A DNA stretch of 64,000 nt, from the NCBI RefSeq assembly GCF_019966575.1, contig NZ_JAINFK010000003.1, positions 186,001-250,000 on the forward strand. Direction: 5' to 3'. The notes beneath the pieces were generated by a model. The model saw only the letters and a list, made by a program, of their open reading frames with translations. It was not told where the DNA came from and ran no database searches. The DNA comes from Oricola cellulosilytica. GTDB lineage: Bacteria > Pseudomonadota > Alphaproteobacteria > Rhizobiales > Rhizobiaceae. The position numbers and the translations under genes were made by a program. Every line of letters starts with the position of its first letter. Within the stretch, counting starts at the first letter, position 1. Positions 44,826-54,155 of the stretch are shown piece after piece.

Positions 44826-46200
44826 CCCCCCCGGGCGCCCCCGCCCCGCCTGGCGGCTGGTCTGCCAGCGCGAACTGACCGATCTTTGGCTCGGCGGCCG
44901 CGCCATCGTCCTGGTCATTCTTTTCAGCCTGCTTTTGGCAGTGATGGCCTTTCTGCTGGCCACCAACCAGGAAATGAGCCTGATGCCGCCGCGCGAAATG
45001 CTCTTCCTCACCATGCAGACGACCATCGGCATTGGTCTGTTCATCGGTCTGCTCATCGGTGCCGATAGCATCAGCGGCGAGCGCGAACGCGCCAGTCTGG
45101 AAGCTCTGCTGCTGGCCCCGGTCAGCCGCCGGCAAATCGTTGCAGGCAAGTTTCTCGCCGCGATATCTCCGTGGCCAGCGGCGCTGGCTGTCTCCGCCAT
45201 TTTCCTGGCGGTTCTGTCGCCGTCGAGCGAACTCTTTCTCCAGGTTCTGCTGCTGGGCGGGGTGCTGGGTACTCTCCTGGTGGTCGGCTACACCGCTTTC
45301 GCAATGGTCGTCAGCCTGTGGAGCTCGTCCAACCGGACGAGCCTTTTCGTAAGCCTCGTCGTCTACCTCCTCTTCGTCATTCCGACGCAGTTTCCCGGAA
45401 CGGCGCAGACCGGCTTCATGGGGCGGCTCGTTAAGCGCATCAATCCGATCGAATCGGTAAACCAGTTCCTCGAAAAGGTTATCGTCAACAACCGCACGTT
45501 CGAGGAAATGTGGGACTGGCTCGCCGCGCCCGTCATTTTGCCCCTCCTGACCTGTGCGCTGCTGTTCGGCTTCGCCCGGAGCGGCCTGACGCTGGAGGGC
45601 CACCCGCCGAAATTCCTGCGGTTCCGCTGGGCGCAGCCTGCGGCCGCGATGCTGTTCTGCGCGGCCCTCGCGCAGCCCGTGCCGCCCGCTCTGGCAGCCG
45701 GGGAAGCGGATGGGCAATCTGGCTTGAGCATCTCGGTCGGCACCGAGTATCTCGAGGTCAAGACCGGCGAGGAGTTCGATTTCACCACGACCTTGCGCTT
45801 CGACGGCGAGGACGAGCTGCCGGTGATCATCCTGTCAATGAACATCGTCAACCTCGAGGCCGATGGCGATCCCGTTGACCCGGAGGACTGGTCGCCGGAA
45901 CGCTCGATGGTGGTGGAGGCGCCTGCGCGCGGCGAGACGTCGCAGCAGGAATGGACGATCCATCCAATCTTTGAGGGCGATTACCTGATCTACATCGTCG
46001 CGATTCCGGAAGTGGCGGACGAGGAGTCGACTAGCAGGCCGATCGTCACGCAGGGCCTGCATTTGAGCGTGGTCCACGAACCGCATCTCAATCCAGGCGG
46101 CGTACTTCCGGCATCCCTGGGCGTACCCGGGGGACTCATCCTGGCCCTCTTCGCGGTTTTGTGGCTGCGTCGCCGTAGCCTGCGAACCCAGGGCACCTGA
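44797..46200 (+). CDS. ABC-2 permease fused to a periplasmic Ig-like domain with a C-terminal membrane anchor
   Basis: A 467-residue protein started at MATLQSPSTDPPGRPRP, which overlaps the ATPase gene by 29 bases; the upstream in-frame extension is inside that gene. Residues about 20-290 have six helices with the DSISGERERASLEALLLAPVSRRQI segment of ABC-2/NosY permeases. After a further hydrophobic stretch (MLFCAALAQPVPPALAAG) that looks like an internal signal or helix, residues about 320-440 are acidic and beta-rich, like an Ig or CARDB domain, and the end is one more helix plus RRRSLRTQGT. The fusion suggests a periplasmic receptor or adaptor part built into the exporter. Confidence 0.85.
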   Translation: MATLQSPSTDPPGRPRPAWRLVCQRELTDLWLGGRAIVLVILFSLLLAVMAFLLATNQEMSLMPPREMLFLTMQTTIGIGLFIGLLIGADSISGERERASLEALLLAPVSRRQIVAGKFLAAISPWPAALAVSAIFLAVLSPSSELFLQVLLLGGVLGTLLVVGYTAFAMVVSLWSSSNRTSLFVSLVVYLLFVIPTQFPGTAQTGFMGRLVKRINPIESVNQFLEKVIVNNRTFEEMWDWLAAPVILPLLTCALLFGFARSGLTLEGHPPKFLRFRWAQPAAAMLFCAALAQPVPPALAAGEADGQSGLSISVGTEYLEVKTGEEFDFTTTLRFDGEDELPVIILSMNIVNLEADGDPVDPEDWSPERSMVVEAPARGETSQQEWTIHPIFEGDYLIYIVAIPEVADEESTSRPIVTQGLHLSVVHEPHLNPGGVLPASLGVPGGLILALFAVLWLRRRSLRTQGT

Positions 46201-46306
46201 GCGCCGGTTCCGTCGGCCGACTTCAGCCGTTCCGCCCCGCCTTGGGCCGCGGAATTAGTCTTCAGTTCCGTATGCTCGGCCTTGAGCCGGGCCAGAGCCG
46301 AAGAAC

Positions 46307-46388
46307 GTGGATAACTTTTTTACCGCTTTTCGCTCAACCCTTTGAAACGGCGCGATTTTCACATTTTCCCGCAAAAAACTTATCCACA
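46307..46388. repeat. Inverted AT-rich repeat with DnaA-box-like ends
   Basis: GTGGATAACTTTTTTACCG at 46307 faces CGCAAAAAACTTATCCACA, which ends at 46388, with 44 bases between. The right arm contains the perfect DnaA box TTATCCACA (46380-46388) and the left arm its near complement. Between them lies AT-rich sequence (GCGATTTTCACATTTTCC). Confidence 0.6.
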
Positions 46389-46754
46389 CTTCTGGCCCCT
46401 GCCTTATCCTTGGTGCTGTCTCTCGCAGGAAGCCTGGGTGCACACCGGCACAAAGGGAGAGGCCGGCGCCTGACGGGGCGGGGAGAGGTCCCTGCCTGGG
46501 TGATGAGCCCCCACGTCGGGCCGGAAGAAGGTTTGCGGTGTTGGAGCGACCCCGCCCGGATAGCGGCTTGCCGCTTGAAGGGTGTGTCGGAAAGCGGCTT
46601 GCCGCCGACGGCAGTGACGCCGGCGTAGCGCCGGTGGAACGGCTAGCTCCTCAATCCCCGCCCGGCCAAGAGGTTCCGTCGCTTGCGGACCGAAGGTTTA
46701 ACCGCCGGGGCAGTCGGGACGAGCGATCTCCCAGCGCCAATGCAGGCCCGAACC

Positions 46755-46830
46755 GGAAGAACGCCGAAGGGGCGGTCGGAAGATCGCACTACTACAATAG
46801 ACGAAGCGATCCCCCGACCGCCCGTCTTCC
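46755..46830. repeat. Long nested hairpin, 16-bp core stem
   Basis: GGGCGGTCGG (46770-46779) pairs exactly with CCGACCGCCC (46814-46823), and inside it GATCGC pairs with GCGATC around an 18-base loop; outside, GGAAGA pairs with TCTTCC. The loop (ACTACTACAATAGACGAA) is unusually AT-rich for this genome. It is either a transposon- or repeat-derived element or the core of a structured RNA. Confidence 0.6.
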
Positions 46831-47002
46831 TGATCTTTGGAATAGCCAGACCGGAAACGGGGCGTGGCAACCAAGAGGCGCGCCAGCAAGGGGCCCGCCA
46901 GCGACGAATGAAATGAGGAGCTTAAGGGCGGGACAAACGACTCCGCGTGGCGATGATGGAGATTGTCTCGATGCTGGTGATTGCGTTGAAGTCCAATCAC
47001 GG

Positions 47003-47106
47003 ATCGTCATCCTCGGGCTTGACCCGAGGATCCATGGACCAAAGGCGCCGTGTAGCCGTGGATCCTCGGTCATTCTCGGGTTCAACCCGCAGACCAAGGA
47101 TGACGA
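47003..47106. repeat. REP-like palindromic intergenic repeat
   Basis: The left arm (GTCATCCTCGGGCTTGACCC, then GAGGATCCATGG) is itself palindromic and is mirrored by the right arm (GTGGATCCTCGG ... AGGATGACGA), with a short second palindrome CGGGTTCAACCCG inserted in the right arm. Such CCTCGGG-GACCCGAGG elements occur many times in Rhizobiales genomes. Confidence 0.7.
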
Positions 47107-47303
47107 GGGGAATACAGGGCACAGCGCCCTCCCTCGCCCCACAGCGTGGGGAGAGTTATCCCCCTCGGGTCTTGCCTTCGCCAAGCCGAAGCACAGGCTG
47201 TGGGACGGAGAGGGGGGCAAAGGCGCAGGTCGGGCCGGGCTGCTCGGGCGCCCACCCTCCCTTCCCCTTGCCTCCGGCAGGGATCGGCAGTAACCGGAAC
47301 CTC

Positions 47304-48221
47304 ATGACAAAGAACCCGACATACACGGTCGCCGCGCTCTACCATTTCGCGGATTTCCCCCGCTACGCAGGCTTCAAAGCGCCGCTCGAAGCCATTTGCG
47401 AAGAGGCGGGCCTGAAAGGCACGCTGCTTCTCGCCAGCGAGGGCATCAACGGAACCGTTGCCGGACCCCGCCACGGCATCGACCGCCTCATCACCTTCCT
47501 CCGCGAGCAGCCGGAATTCGCCGCCTTGGAATACAAGCTCAGCTATGCCGATGACGAACCTTTCCTCCGCATGAAGGTGCGCTTGAAGAAGGAGATCGTC
47601 ACCATGGGCGTGCCCGGAACCGATCCGAGAAAGATCGTCGGCACCTATGTCGAGCCGGAAGGCTGGAACGATCTGATCGCCGATCCCGACACGGTGGTGA
47701 TCGATACCCGCAACGACTACGAGGTGGCGATCGGCACCTTCGAACGCGCGGTCAATCCGGATACGGCGAGTTTCCGGGAATTTCCCGGCTGGGCCCGCGC
47801 GCACCGGGACGAGCTGCAGGGCCGCAAGGTCGCCATGTTCTGTACCGGCGGGATCCGCTGCGAAAAGGCGACCGCCTTCGTCAGGGATTTGGGCATCGAG
47901 GAGGTCTACCATCTCAAGGGCGGCATTCTGAAATATCTGGAGGAAGTGCCGGCCGACGAAAGCCTGTGGCAGGGCGACTGTTTCGTCTTCGACGAGCGCG
48001 TTGCCGTCGGCCAGGGTCTTGAGCCGGGCGACTACACGCTGTGCCGCGCCTGCCGCCATCCGCTGACGCCCGACGAGACCCGCTCCGACGCCTACGTTGA
48101 AGGGGTCTCCTGTCCTCATTGCATCGGCCGCCTCACGGACGACGACCGCGCGCGCTTCGCCGAACGCCAGCGCCAGATCGAACTCGCCAAGAAGCGCGGT
48201 CAGCGCCATCTCGGCGGATGA
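47304..48221 (+). CDS. trhO: tRNA uridine-34 hydroxylase TrhO (rhodanese-type, YceA)
   Basis: A 305-residue protein that makes 5-hydroxyuridine at the wobble position of some tRNAs. The N-terminal domain ([17 protein letters not shown], about residue 45) is followed by a rhodanese domain with [19 protein letters not shown] and the active-site [10 protein letters not shown] loop. The C-terminal half has two Cys pairs ([15 protein letters not shown]) that form a zinc-knuckle-like end. The ATG at 47304 starts the family's normal N-terminus; the upstream extension crosses repeats. It overlaps ureD by four bases (ATGA). Confidence 0.93.
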   Translation: MTKNPTYTVAALYHFADFPRYAGFKAPLEAICEEAGLKGTLLLASEGINGTVAGPRHGIDRLITFLREQPEFAALEYKLSYADDEPFLRMKVRLKKEIVTMGVPGTDPRKIVGTYVEPEGWNDLIADPDTVVIDTRNDYEVAIGTFERAVNPDTASFREFPGWARAHRDELQGRKVAMFCTGGIRCEKATAFVRDLGIEEVYHLKGGILKYLEEVPADESLWQGDCFVFDERVAVGQGLEPGDYTLCRACRHPLTPDETRSDAYVEGVSCPHCIGRLTDDDRARFAERQRQIELAKKRGQRHLGG

Positions 48222-49054
48222 CGATCGCAGCGCCGCCGCCCGCGGTCATGCAGCGATCCCACGGCGCCGGCCTCATCGCCGTCAAGTCGGTCACAAACCG
48301 GACCCGTCTCGACCGTTTGCACCAGTCAGGCAATGCGAAAATCCGAATTCCCGAAACCCGGACCGAATGCCTCGAGGCCGTGTTGATCAACACCGCCGGC
48401 GGCATCACCGGCGGCGACACGCTGAACTGGACCGTCGAATGCGGTATGAACACCGCCACCGTCGTCACCACCCAGGCCTGCGAGCGCATTTACAAAAGCC
48501 TCGGGGAGAACGGGCGTCAGACAACCGCGATCACGGTTGATGAAGGGGCATCCCTCTTCTGGCTGCCGCAGGAAACAATCCTGTTTCAGGGCGGCCGCCT
48601 TCAGCGCACACTCGAAGTCTCACTGGCCGATGATGCCCGCTTTTTGGGTTTGGAAGCGGTGTTGCTCGGCCGCGAAGCGATGGGCGAGACGCTCGACGAC
48701 GCCTTTCTGCATGATCGCTGGCGGATCCGCCGTGCAGGCAACCTGCTTCATGCCGATGACCTCCGCCTCGACCTCAGGTCGAACAACACGCTGCATGATC
48801 CGTCGATCCTCGCCGCGAACCGCGCCTTCGCGACGCTGGTATGGGTCGGACCGGAGGAAGATGGAGAGGTCCGCGCGCTTCGGTTGGGCCGTGTTCGCGC
48901 GCTGCTCGCCGGCTCCGCCGGCGCAAGCGCGGTCGGACCGAAGCTCCTCATACGCATGGCCGCCCCCTCCGGTTACGCGCTACGCCGGCAGCTTATGCCG
49001 GTTCTCGAACATCTGCTCGACGGGCGCGGCTTGCCGAAGGTCTGGCGGACTTGA
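48218..49054 (+). CDS. ureD: Urease accessory protein UreD
   Basis: UreD (also UreH) is the scaffold that binds apo-urease and, with UreF and UreG, loads nickel. The 278-residue product has [16 protein letters not shown] and [11 protein letters not shown] near residues 55-90, [19 protein letters not shown] and the LLGREAMGE block, all family hallmarks. Translation is coupled to trhO by ATGA. No ureABC, ureE, ureF or ureG is within the window, and the next gene is convergent phnN, so this copy is detached from the usual ureDABC operon. Confidence 0.93.
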   Translation: MTIAAPPPAVMQRSHGAGLIAVKSVTNRTRLDRLHQSGNAKIRIPETRTECLEAVLINTAGGITGGDTLNWTVECGMNTATVVTTQACERIYKSLGENGRQTTAITVDEGASLFWLPQETILFQGGRLQRTLEVSLADDARFLGLEAVLLGREAMGETLDDAFLHDRWRIRRAGNLLHADDLRLDLRSNNTLHDPSILAANRAFATLVWVGPEEDGEVRALRLGRVRALLAGSAGASAVGPKLLIRMAAPSGYALRRQLMPVLEHLLDGRGLPKVWRT

Positions 49055-49060
49055 ATCCGC

Positions 49061-49639
49061 TCAGCGTCGCGCGAGCCGCAGCAAGACCGCGGTGAATTCT
49101 TCTCCGGCCGTCTCCAGCGCTCCGCTATTGTCGATCTCGATCGCATCGCCGCGACCGGGGAAATCGTCGATCCGCCGATCGACCCGCCGGGCGGTCGCGG
49201 CGGCATCCTCGCGTCCGCGGCTGGCAATTCGTGCGGCGATGATCTGCGGACGCGCGGTGACAGTGATGATTTCCAAGACCCGGAAACGGTCGCGGACCCG
49301 TCCTAGCGCCGCGCGCGAACAGTTGGCGACCGCGATCCCGCCGGCCTCGACATATTCGAGCACTTCCGATGACAGCGCATATGAATGTCCGTGCGCCCTC
49401 CAGGCCACCGCGAACCGTCCCTCGGTTTCGGCCTCGACGAAAGCCTCCTCGGAAACCGACACGTGATCTTCGCTGGCGGGATCGGCGGGCCGGGTGACGA
49501 TGCGTCTGACGAAAAGGAAGCGGTCATCGCCCTCCAGCCGCTCGCTGGCGTATCGGAGCAGGCTGTCCTTTCCGGCGCCGCTCGGCCCGACCACCGCGAC
49601 AAGGACGCCCGGTTGTTCCGCCTCCCCCTCAGGAGACAC
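49061..49639 (-). CDS. phnN: Ribose 1,5-bisphosphate phosphokinase PhnN
   Basis: PhnN phosphorylates ribose 1,5-bisphosphate to PRPP in the C-P lyase phosphonate route. The GTG at 49639 (VSPEGEAEQPGVLVAVVGPSG) gives 192 residues, close to the usual 185-190, and overlaps phnM by 11 bases; a longer frame of 227 residues reaches deeper into phnM. The kinase P-loop is VVGPSGAGKDSLLRYA, with VRRIVTRPADPASEDH following, as in guanylate-kinase-like folds. It is convergent with ureD across six bases. Confidence 0.9.
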   Translation of the reverse strand: MSPEGEAEQPGVLVAVVGPSGAGKDSLLRYASERLEGDDRFLFVRRIVTRPADPASEDHVSVSEEAFVEAETEGRFAVAWRAHGHSYALSSEVLEYVEAGGIAVANCSRAALGRVRDRFRVLEIITVTARPQIIAARIASRGREDAAATARRVDRRIDDFPGRGDAIEIDNSGALETAGEEFTAVLLRLARR

Positions 49640-50804
49640 GCTGGCCCTCCCGCCACACCGAGCGGACCACCGGAACGCCCTCTTCATGGTGCACCCGCAC
49701 GAGATCCGCGCGCCGGCCCGGAGCAATTGCGCCGCGATCCTCAAAGCCCACCGTTTTCGCCGGCGTGGACGTCACCAGGCATATCGCCTCGGGAAGCGGC
49801 ATCACGCCTGCGTCGGCAAAGACGAAAGGTGCATGAACCAGACTGAAGGGCACATAGTCCGAAGACAGCACGTCGAGAACGCCCATCTCCGCAAGGGTCC
49901 GCGCGGCGACGTTGCCGGAATGCGACTTGCCCCGCACAACATTGGGCGCGCCCATCAGCACCGAAATGCCGCTTTCGTGCGAGGCCTTGGCCGCTGCTTC
50001 GCTCGTCGGGAATTCCGCGAGTCGGACGCCGAATGCCTTTGCCTCGTCGACATGGGCAAGCGTCGCATCGTCGTGGCTGGCGATCGTGATGCCGCGCTCC
50101 CTGCAGTGCTCGGCAATCGCGCGCCGGTGAGGGTCGGAATATTGTGCCGAGGCGGCCTGCCGCTTTTCCACGAATGCGCGGAACGCCGCATCGCTCAGTC
50201 CGCGCTTGGTCTTGTAGTAGAGCTCGTACTGATCGAGCGTCTGGAACTGGCGCTGGCCCGGCGCGTGATCCATCAGCGAAACCAGGCGAACCTGGCCGTC
50301 CGTCTCAAAGTCCTCAAAATGCTCGAGCACATCATGCGACGACACTTCGCAGCGCAGATGAACGAAATGCTCGGCGCGCAAGCGGTTTTCGATTCCCGCC
50401 CGGACCAGCGCGTGGACAATGGCGCGCATCTCGCCTCGTTCGAAACCGCCATCCTCATCCGATCCGAGGCGCACGCAGTCGAACACCGTCGTGATACCCG
50501 ACGAAACGATCTGGGCATCGTGGGCCTGAAGCGCCGCGATGGAATCCCAGCGAACGCCAGGACGCGGCGAATAGTGGGTCTCAAGATGATCGGTATGCAA
50601 CTCCACCAGACCCGGAATCAGATAATCCCCATTCAAATCCGTGGATGCCGACGCCGTGCCTCCCGCCGAAATATCGGCGATCACGCCGTCGCGTATGACA
50701 ACCGTGCCGCCAACGACCTCATCTCCAAGCACGACCCGTGCATTGGAGAGGATGACATCGGGCAGCACATCCGTTGCGCCCGATCGGAGACGCATGTCAT
50801 TCAT
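49629..50804 (-). CDS. phnM: Alpha-D-ribose 1-methylphosphonate 5-triphosphate diphosphatase PhnM
   Basis: PhnM removes pyrophosphate from the triphosphate intermediate of C-P lyase. The 391-residue amidohydrolase-fold product has the ligand segment LVELHTDHLETH (the family's HTDxxExH-type site near residue 55), IASHDDATLAHVDEA and YVPFSLVHAPFVF. It is followed by phnN with an 11-base overlap. The C-P lyase core (phnGHIJKL) is not in the window, so either this pair serves genes elsewhere or the locus is split, as often in alphaproteobacteria. Confidence 0.93.
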   Translation of the reverse strand: MNDMRLRSGATDVLPDVILSNARVVLGDEVVGGTVVIRDGVIADISAGGTASASTDLNGDYLIPGLVELHTDHLETHYSPRPGVRWDSIAALQAHDAQIVSSGITTVFDCVRLGSDEDGGFERGEMRAIVHALVRAGIENRLRAEHFVHLRCEVSSHDVLEHFEDFETDGQVRLVSLMDHAPGQRQFQTLDQYELYYKTKRGLSDAAFRAFVEKRQAASAQYSDPHRRAIAEHCRERGITIASHDDATLAHVDEAKAFGVRLAEFPTSEAAAKASHESGISVLMGAPNVVRGKSHSGNVAARTLAEMGVLDVLSSDYVPFSLVHAPFVFADAGVMPLPEAICLVTSTPAKTVGFEDRGAIAPGRRADLVRVHHEEGVPVVRSVWREGQRVS

Positions 50805-50963
50805 GGAAAACCTTTTCTTTCTTCCCGTGCCGTTGGCTCGCCGACATGCTGCATGGCGTCAGCGGTTACTCACCTGAGCAGGATTTTGCAAACTTGCGAT
50901 GCGATAGCGCAAACTTAAGGCCCGATCGGGGCGACGACGAGGGCAAACCGGACCAAAACTTCT

Positions 50964-53900
50964 CTAGGTGCGAAGGACCCTGTAGACCGCTGGAATCACA
51001 AGCACGGTTAACAAGGTTGACGAGGCAAGACCGAAAAGAAGCGAAATTGCCAACCCCTGAAAGATCGGATCAGTCAGTATGACGGCGGCCCCGATCATGG
51101 CGGCGAGCGCCGTCAGCAATATTGGCTTGAAACGTATCGAGCCCGCTTCGATGAGCACGTCGGTGAGCGGCCTGTCCCGCGCAGCGGCGTGACGAATGAA
51201 GTCTACCAGGAGGATGGAATTCCGTACGATGATGCCTGCCAGCGCGATGAAACCGATCATAGAAGTGGCCGAAAATGGTGCATCGAACAGCCAGTGCCCA
51301 CCGATGATCCCGATGAAGGTCAGGGGAACCGGTGTCAGAATGACCAATGGCAGCTTGAACGAGCCGAACTGGCCGACCACCAGAATGTAAATGCCCAACA
51401 GTGCGACGCCGAATGCCACCCCCATGTCGCGGAAGGTAATCCAGGTTACCTCCCATTCCCCGTCCCACAGAAGCGTCGGGCGGCTTTCATCCTCGGGCTG
51501 GCCGTGCAGTGAGATTTCAGGTCTATGAATTTTGCTCCAATCCTGCGCCTCTATCGCGTCTTGAACGGCAAGCATTCCGTAGAGTGGCGCCTCGAAACTG
51601 CCGGCCAGTTCTGCGGTGACGAGCTCGGCCGCACGTCCGTTGTGGCGAAAGATTGGAAACGAGGAGCGTTCCGCTGAAACGCGCACAACGTCGCCCAGCT
51701 CGACCACACCGCGATCCCCTGGCAGGACATTCGCTGGAATCGGGGTGGACAGGAAATCTTCGTCAATTGTCCGGTCGCCTCGCGGTCTTTCGATCCTAAT
51801 CGGGATAGGAGCTCGGCCTTGTCCCCGGTGCGAGTATCCGACAGTCTTTCCGCCATTCAGAATCGCGATCGTGTCGAAGACATCCGATTCCTGAACCGCG
51901 AAAAATTCAGCATCATCGGTCGAAATGGTAGCGCGCAGCTTGCGGGCAGGCTGGCCGTATGAATTATCGATATCCACTACAAAGGGCACCGATCGGAACG
52001 CCTCTTCGACCTTCGCCGCGACCTGCCTTCGCGTCTGTGCATCGGGGCCGTAGATCTCGGCCAACAACGTTGCAAGGACCGGCGGACCGGGAGGCGGTTC
52101 AACCACCTTGAGGCTCGTTCCGTCAACCACCGGGATTTCGGCGATACGCTCGCGGATATCAAGCGCGATCTCGTGGCTGGACCGGTCTCGCGCCTCCTTT
52201 GGAAGGAGGTTCAGCGCGACGTCGCCCTGTTCGGGCCTGACGCGCAAATAGGAGTGGCGCACCAAGCCGTTGAAGTTGAACGGGGCGGCGGTGCCCGCAT
52301 GCGTCTGGACCGAGCGGACCTCCGGCAACGCAAGCACGACCTCCGCAACCGCTTGGGCGACGGCGTCCGTCGCCTCAACCGACTCACCCTCGGGCAAATC
52401 GATCACGACCAACAATTCCGACTTGTTGTCGAACGGCAGCAGTTTGACTGTGACGTGCTGGGTATAGAACAGCGATAGCGATCCAAGCGTGAGAACCAGC
52501 ACGACAATTAAAAAGCTCCAGCTGGCCGCTTTTGTCGCAAGTATCGGCCGCGCCACTGCCGCAAAGGTCCGGCCCAACAATCCACCGTGGCTCTCATGAT
52601 TGTGCGCCGCTGGTGCCTTAGCTGAAAAGCGCAGCATCAGCCATGGAGTTACCGTCACCGCGACGAAAAAGGAAAAGATCATCGCCGCCGACGCATTGGC
52701 CGGGATCGGGCTCATATAGGGGCCCATCATACCTGAAACGAACAGCATGGGCAGCAATGCGGCCACCACGGTCAGGGTTGCGACGATGGTTGGGTTGCCG
52801 ACCTCGGCGACAGCATCGACAGCGGCCTTCCTCTGGGTACGGTCATCACCCATGCCCCAGTGTCGAGAGATGTTCTCAATGACGACAATCGCATCGTCCA
52901 CCAGGATACCGATGGAAAAAATCAGGGCGAACAGGGAGACCCGGTTTAGCGTGTAGCCCATCAAGTTCGACGCAAAGAGCGTCAAGAGGATTGTCACCGG
53001 AATCACGATCGCGACGACCAAGGCTTCGCGAAATCCAATCGCTAGCCAGACAAGCGCTATGATCGAGACGGTCGCCAACGCAAGATGGAAGAGCAACTCG
53101 TTTGCTTTCTCGTTTGCGCTTTCACCGTAGTCGCGTGTCACTTCGACGGAAAGACCGTCCGGGATGAGCAAGCCTTCAAGTGTTTCGACCCGGTGTAAGA
53201 CCGCTTCGGCTACGACGACCGCGTTTGATCCTGCCCGTTTGGCCACCGCCAGCGTGACTGACGGGACGCGTCGCACACCCGTTTCGGTCTTCGAGACGGT
53301 TGCCACCAGCACATCGGCCGCATCGCCAGAGAATGCGACTTCGGCCACGTCACGCACGTAGACTGGGCGGTTGTCGCGGGTCGTCAACAGCAGGTTGCCG
53401 ATTTCTTCCGAGGTCCGCAGGGTTTCGCCTGCGACAAATTCGATTTGCTCGCCTGCGTCCCGCACCGTCCCCGTCGGAAAAGCACGGTTTGCGCCTGTTA
53501 CCTTGCCGGCAAGCTGCTGCAGCGTGACACCGTGGAGCGCCAGCCTCTCCGGATCAGGCGCGATGCGGATGACTTCCGCGGTTTCACCCACCAGATAGGT
53601 CAGACCAACATCGGGGATCTTTGAAACCTCGGTCTGCAATTCGCGAGCGATCCGCGTCAGGTCGTTGGGCGTGATATCGGCCACTTCGGTGTTGGGCGAG
53701 AGCGTCAATGACAGGATGGCAACATCGTCAATTCCGCGCCCTACGATCAGCGGCTCGGGCACACCGACGGGGACCCTGTCGAGATTGGCCTGCACCTTGT
53801 CATGCACCCGCAGGATGGCCGTATCGGAGGATGTGCCCACGACGAAACGCGCCGTGACCAGGACGCGGTTGTCCGATGTCTGAGAATAAACATGCTCTAC

Positions 53901-54155
53901 GTCGTTGATGCCTTTGACGATCGTCTCTAGGGGCTCGGTGATCAGTTTCACCGCGTCCTCCGCCTTCAATCCGTCGGCCCGCACGTGAAGGTCGACCATC
54001 GGAACCGAAATCTGCGGTTCTTCCTCGCGTGGCAGATTGGCGAGAGCCACGAGACCGAAGACGATGGCGGCCAGCAAGAACAACGGCGTCAACGGCGAGG
54101 TGATGAAGGCATGCGTCAGACCGCCAGCAATTCCAAGTGGGGAATTTTGCTTCAT
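50964..54155 (-). CDS. RND-family efflux transporter permease
   Basis: A 1063-residue inner-membrane proton antiporter of the AcrB type with 12 helices in two six-helix halves, each beginning with a long periplasmic loop. The TM4 proton relay is in IFSIGILVDDAIVVIENISRHW, with the paired Asp; a MIGFIALAGIIVRNSILLVDFI block is the matching part of the second half. Large N-terminal loop starts KLITEPLETIVKGINDVEHVYSQT. It works with the adaptor encoded just upstream. No outer-membrane channel gene lies next to it. The substrate is unknown. Confidence 0.93.
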   Translation of the reverse strand: MKQNSPLGIAGGLTHAFITSPLTPLFLLAAIVFGLVALANLPREEEPQISVPMVDLHVRADGLKAEDAVKLITEPLETIVKGINDVEHVYSQTSDNRVLVTARFVVGTSSDTAILRVHDKVQANLDRVPVGVPEPLIVGRGIDDVAILSLTLSPNTEVADITPNDLTRIARELQTEVSKIPDVGLTYLVGETAEVIRIAPDPERLALHGVTLQQLAGKVTGANRAFPTGTVRDAGEQIEFVAGETLRTSEEIGNLLLTTRDNRPVYVRDVAEVAFSGDAADVLVATVSKTETGVRRVPSVTLAVAKRAGSNAVVVAEAVLHRVETLEGLLIPDGLSVEVTRDYGESANEKANELLFHLALATVSIIALVWLAIGFREALVVAIVIPVTILLTLFASNLMGYTLNRVSLFALIFSIGILVDDAIVVIENISRHWGMGDDRTQRKAAVDAVAEVGNPTIVATLTVVAALLPMLFVSGMMGPYMSPIPANASAAMIFSFFVAVTVTPWLMLRFSAKAPAAHNHESHGGLLGRTFAAVARPILATKAASWSFLIVVLVLTLGSLSLFYTQHVTVKLLPFDNKSELLVVIDLPEGESVEATDAVAQAVAEVVLALPEVRSVQTHAGTAAPFNFNGLVRHSYLRVRPEQGDVALNLLPKEARDRSSHEIALDIRERIAEIPVVDGTSLKVVEPPPGPPVLATLLAEIYGPDAQTRRQVAAKVEEAFRSVPFVVDIDNSYGQPARKLRATISTDDAEFFAVQESDVFDTIAILNGGKTVGYSHRGQGRAPIPIRIERPRGDRTIDEDFLSTPIPANVLPGDRGVVELGDVVRVSAERSSFPIFRHNGRAAELVTAELAGSFEAPLYGMLAVQDAIEAQDWSKIHRPEISLHGQPEDESRPTLLWDGEWEVTWITFRDMGVAFGVALLGIYILVVGQFGSFKLPLVILTPVPLTFIGIIGGHWLFDAPFSATSMIGFIALAGIIVRNSILLVDFIRHAAARDRPLTDVLIEAGSIRFKPILLTALAAMIGAAVILTDPIFQGLAISLLFGLASSTLLTVLVIPAVYRVLRT

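Larger units (their letters stand above)
46201..47303. other. 1.1-kb gene-free region rich in inverted repeats
   Basis: No coding frame with family support lies between the ABC permease and trhO. In order it holds: an AT-rich inverted pair with DnaA-box-like ends (46307-46388), GCGGCTTGCCGC twice (about 46563 and 46594), a long nested hairpin (46755-46830), a CATCCTCGGGCTTGACCCGAGG-type palindromic repeat (47003-47106), and CCCCACAGCGTGGGG just before trhO. The sequence between about 46430 and 46900 is GC-rich and could fold into a large RNA. The frames seen in it are repeat by-products. Confidence 0.7.

Noticed and set aside
46538-47293. Plus-strand frame of 251 codons before trhO
   Set aside because: It runs through palindromic repeats and is Arg/Pro/Gly-rich; it is not protein-like.
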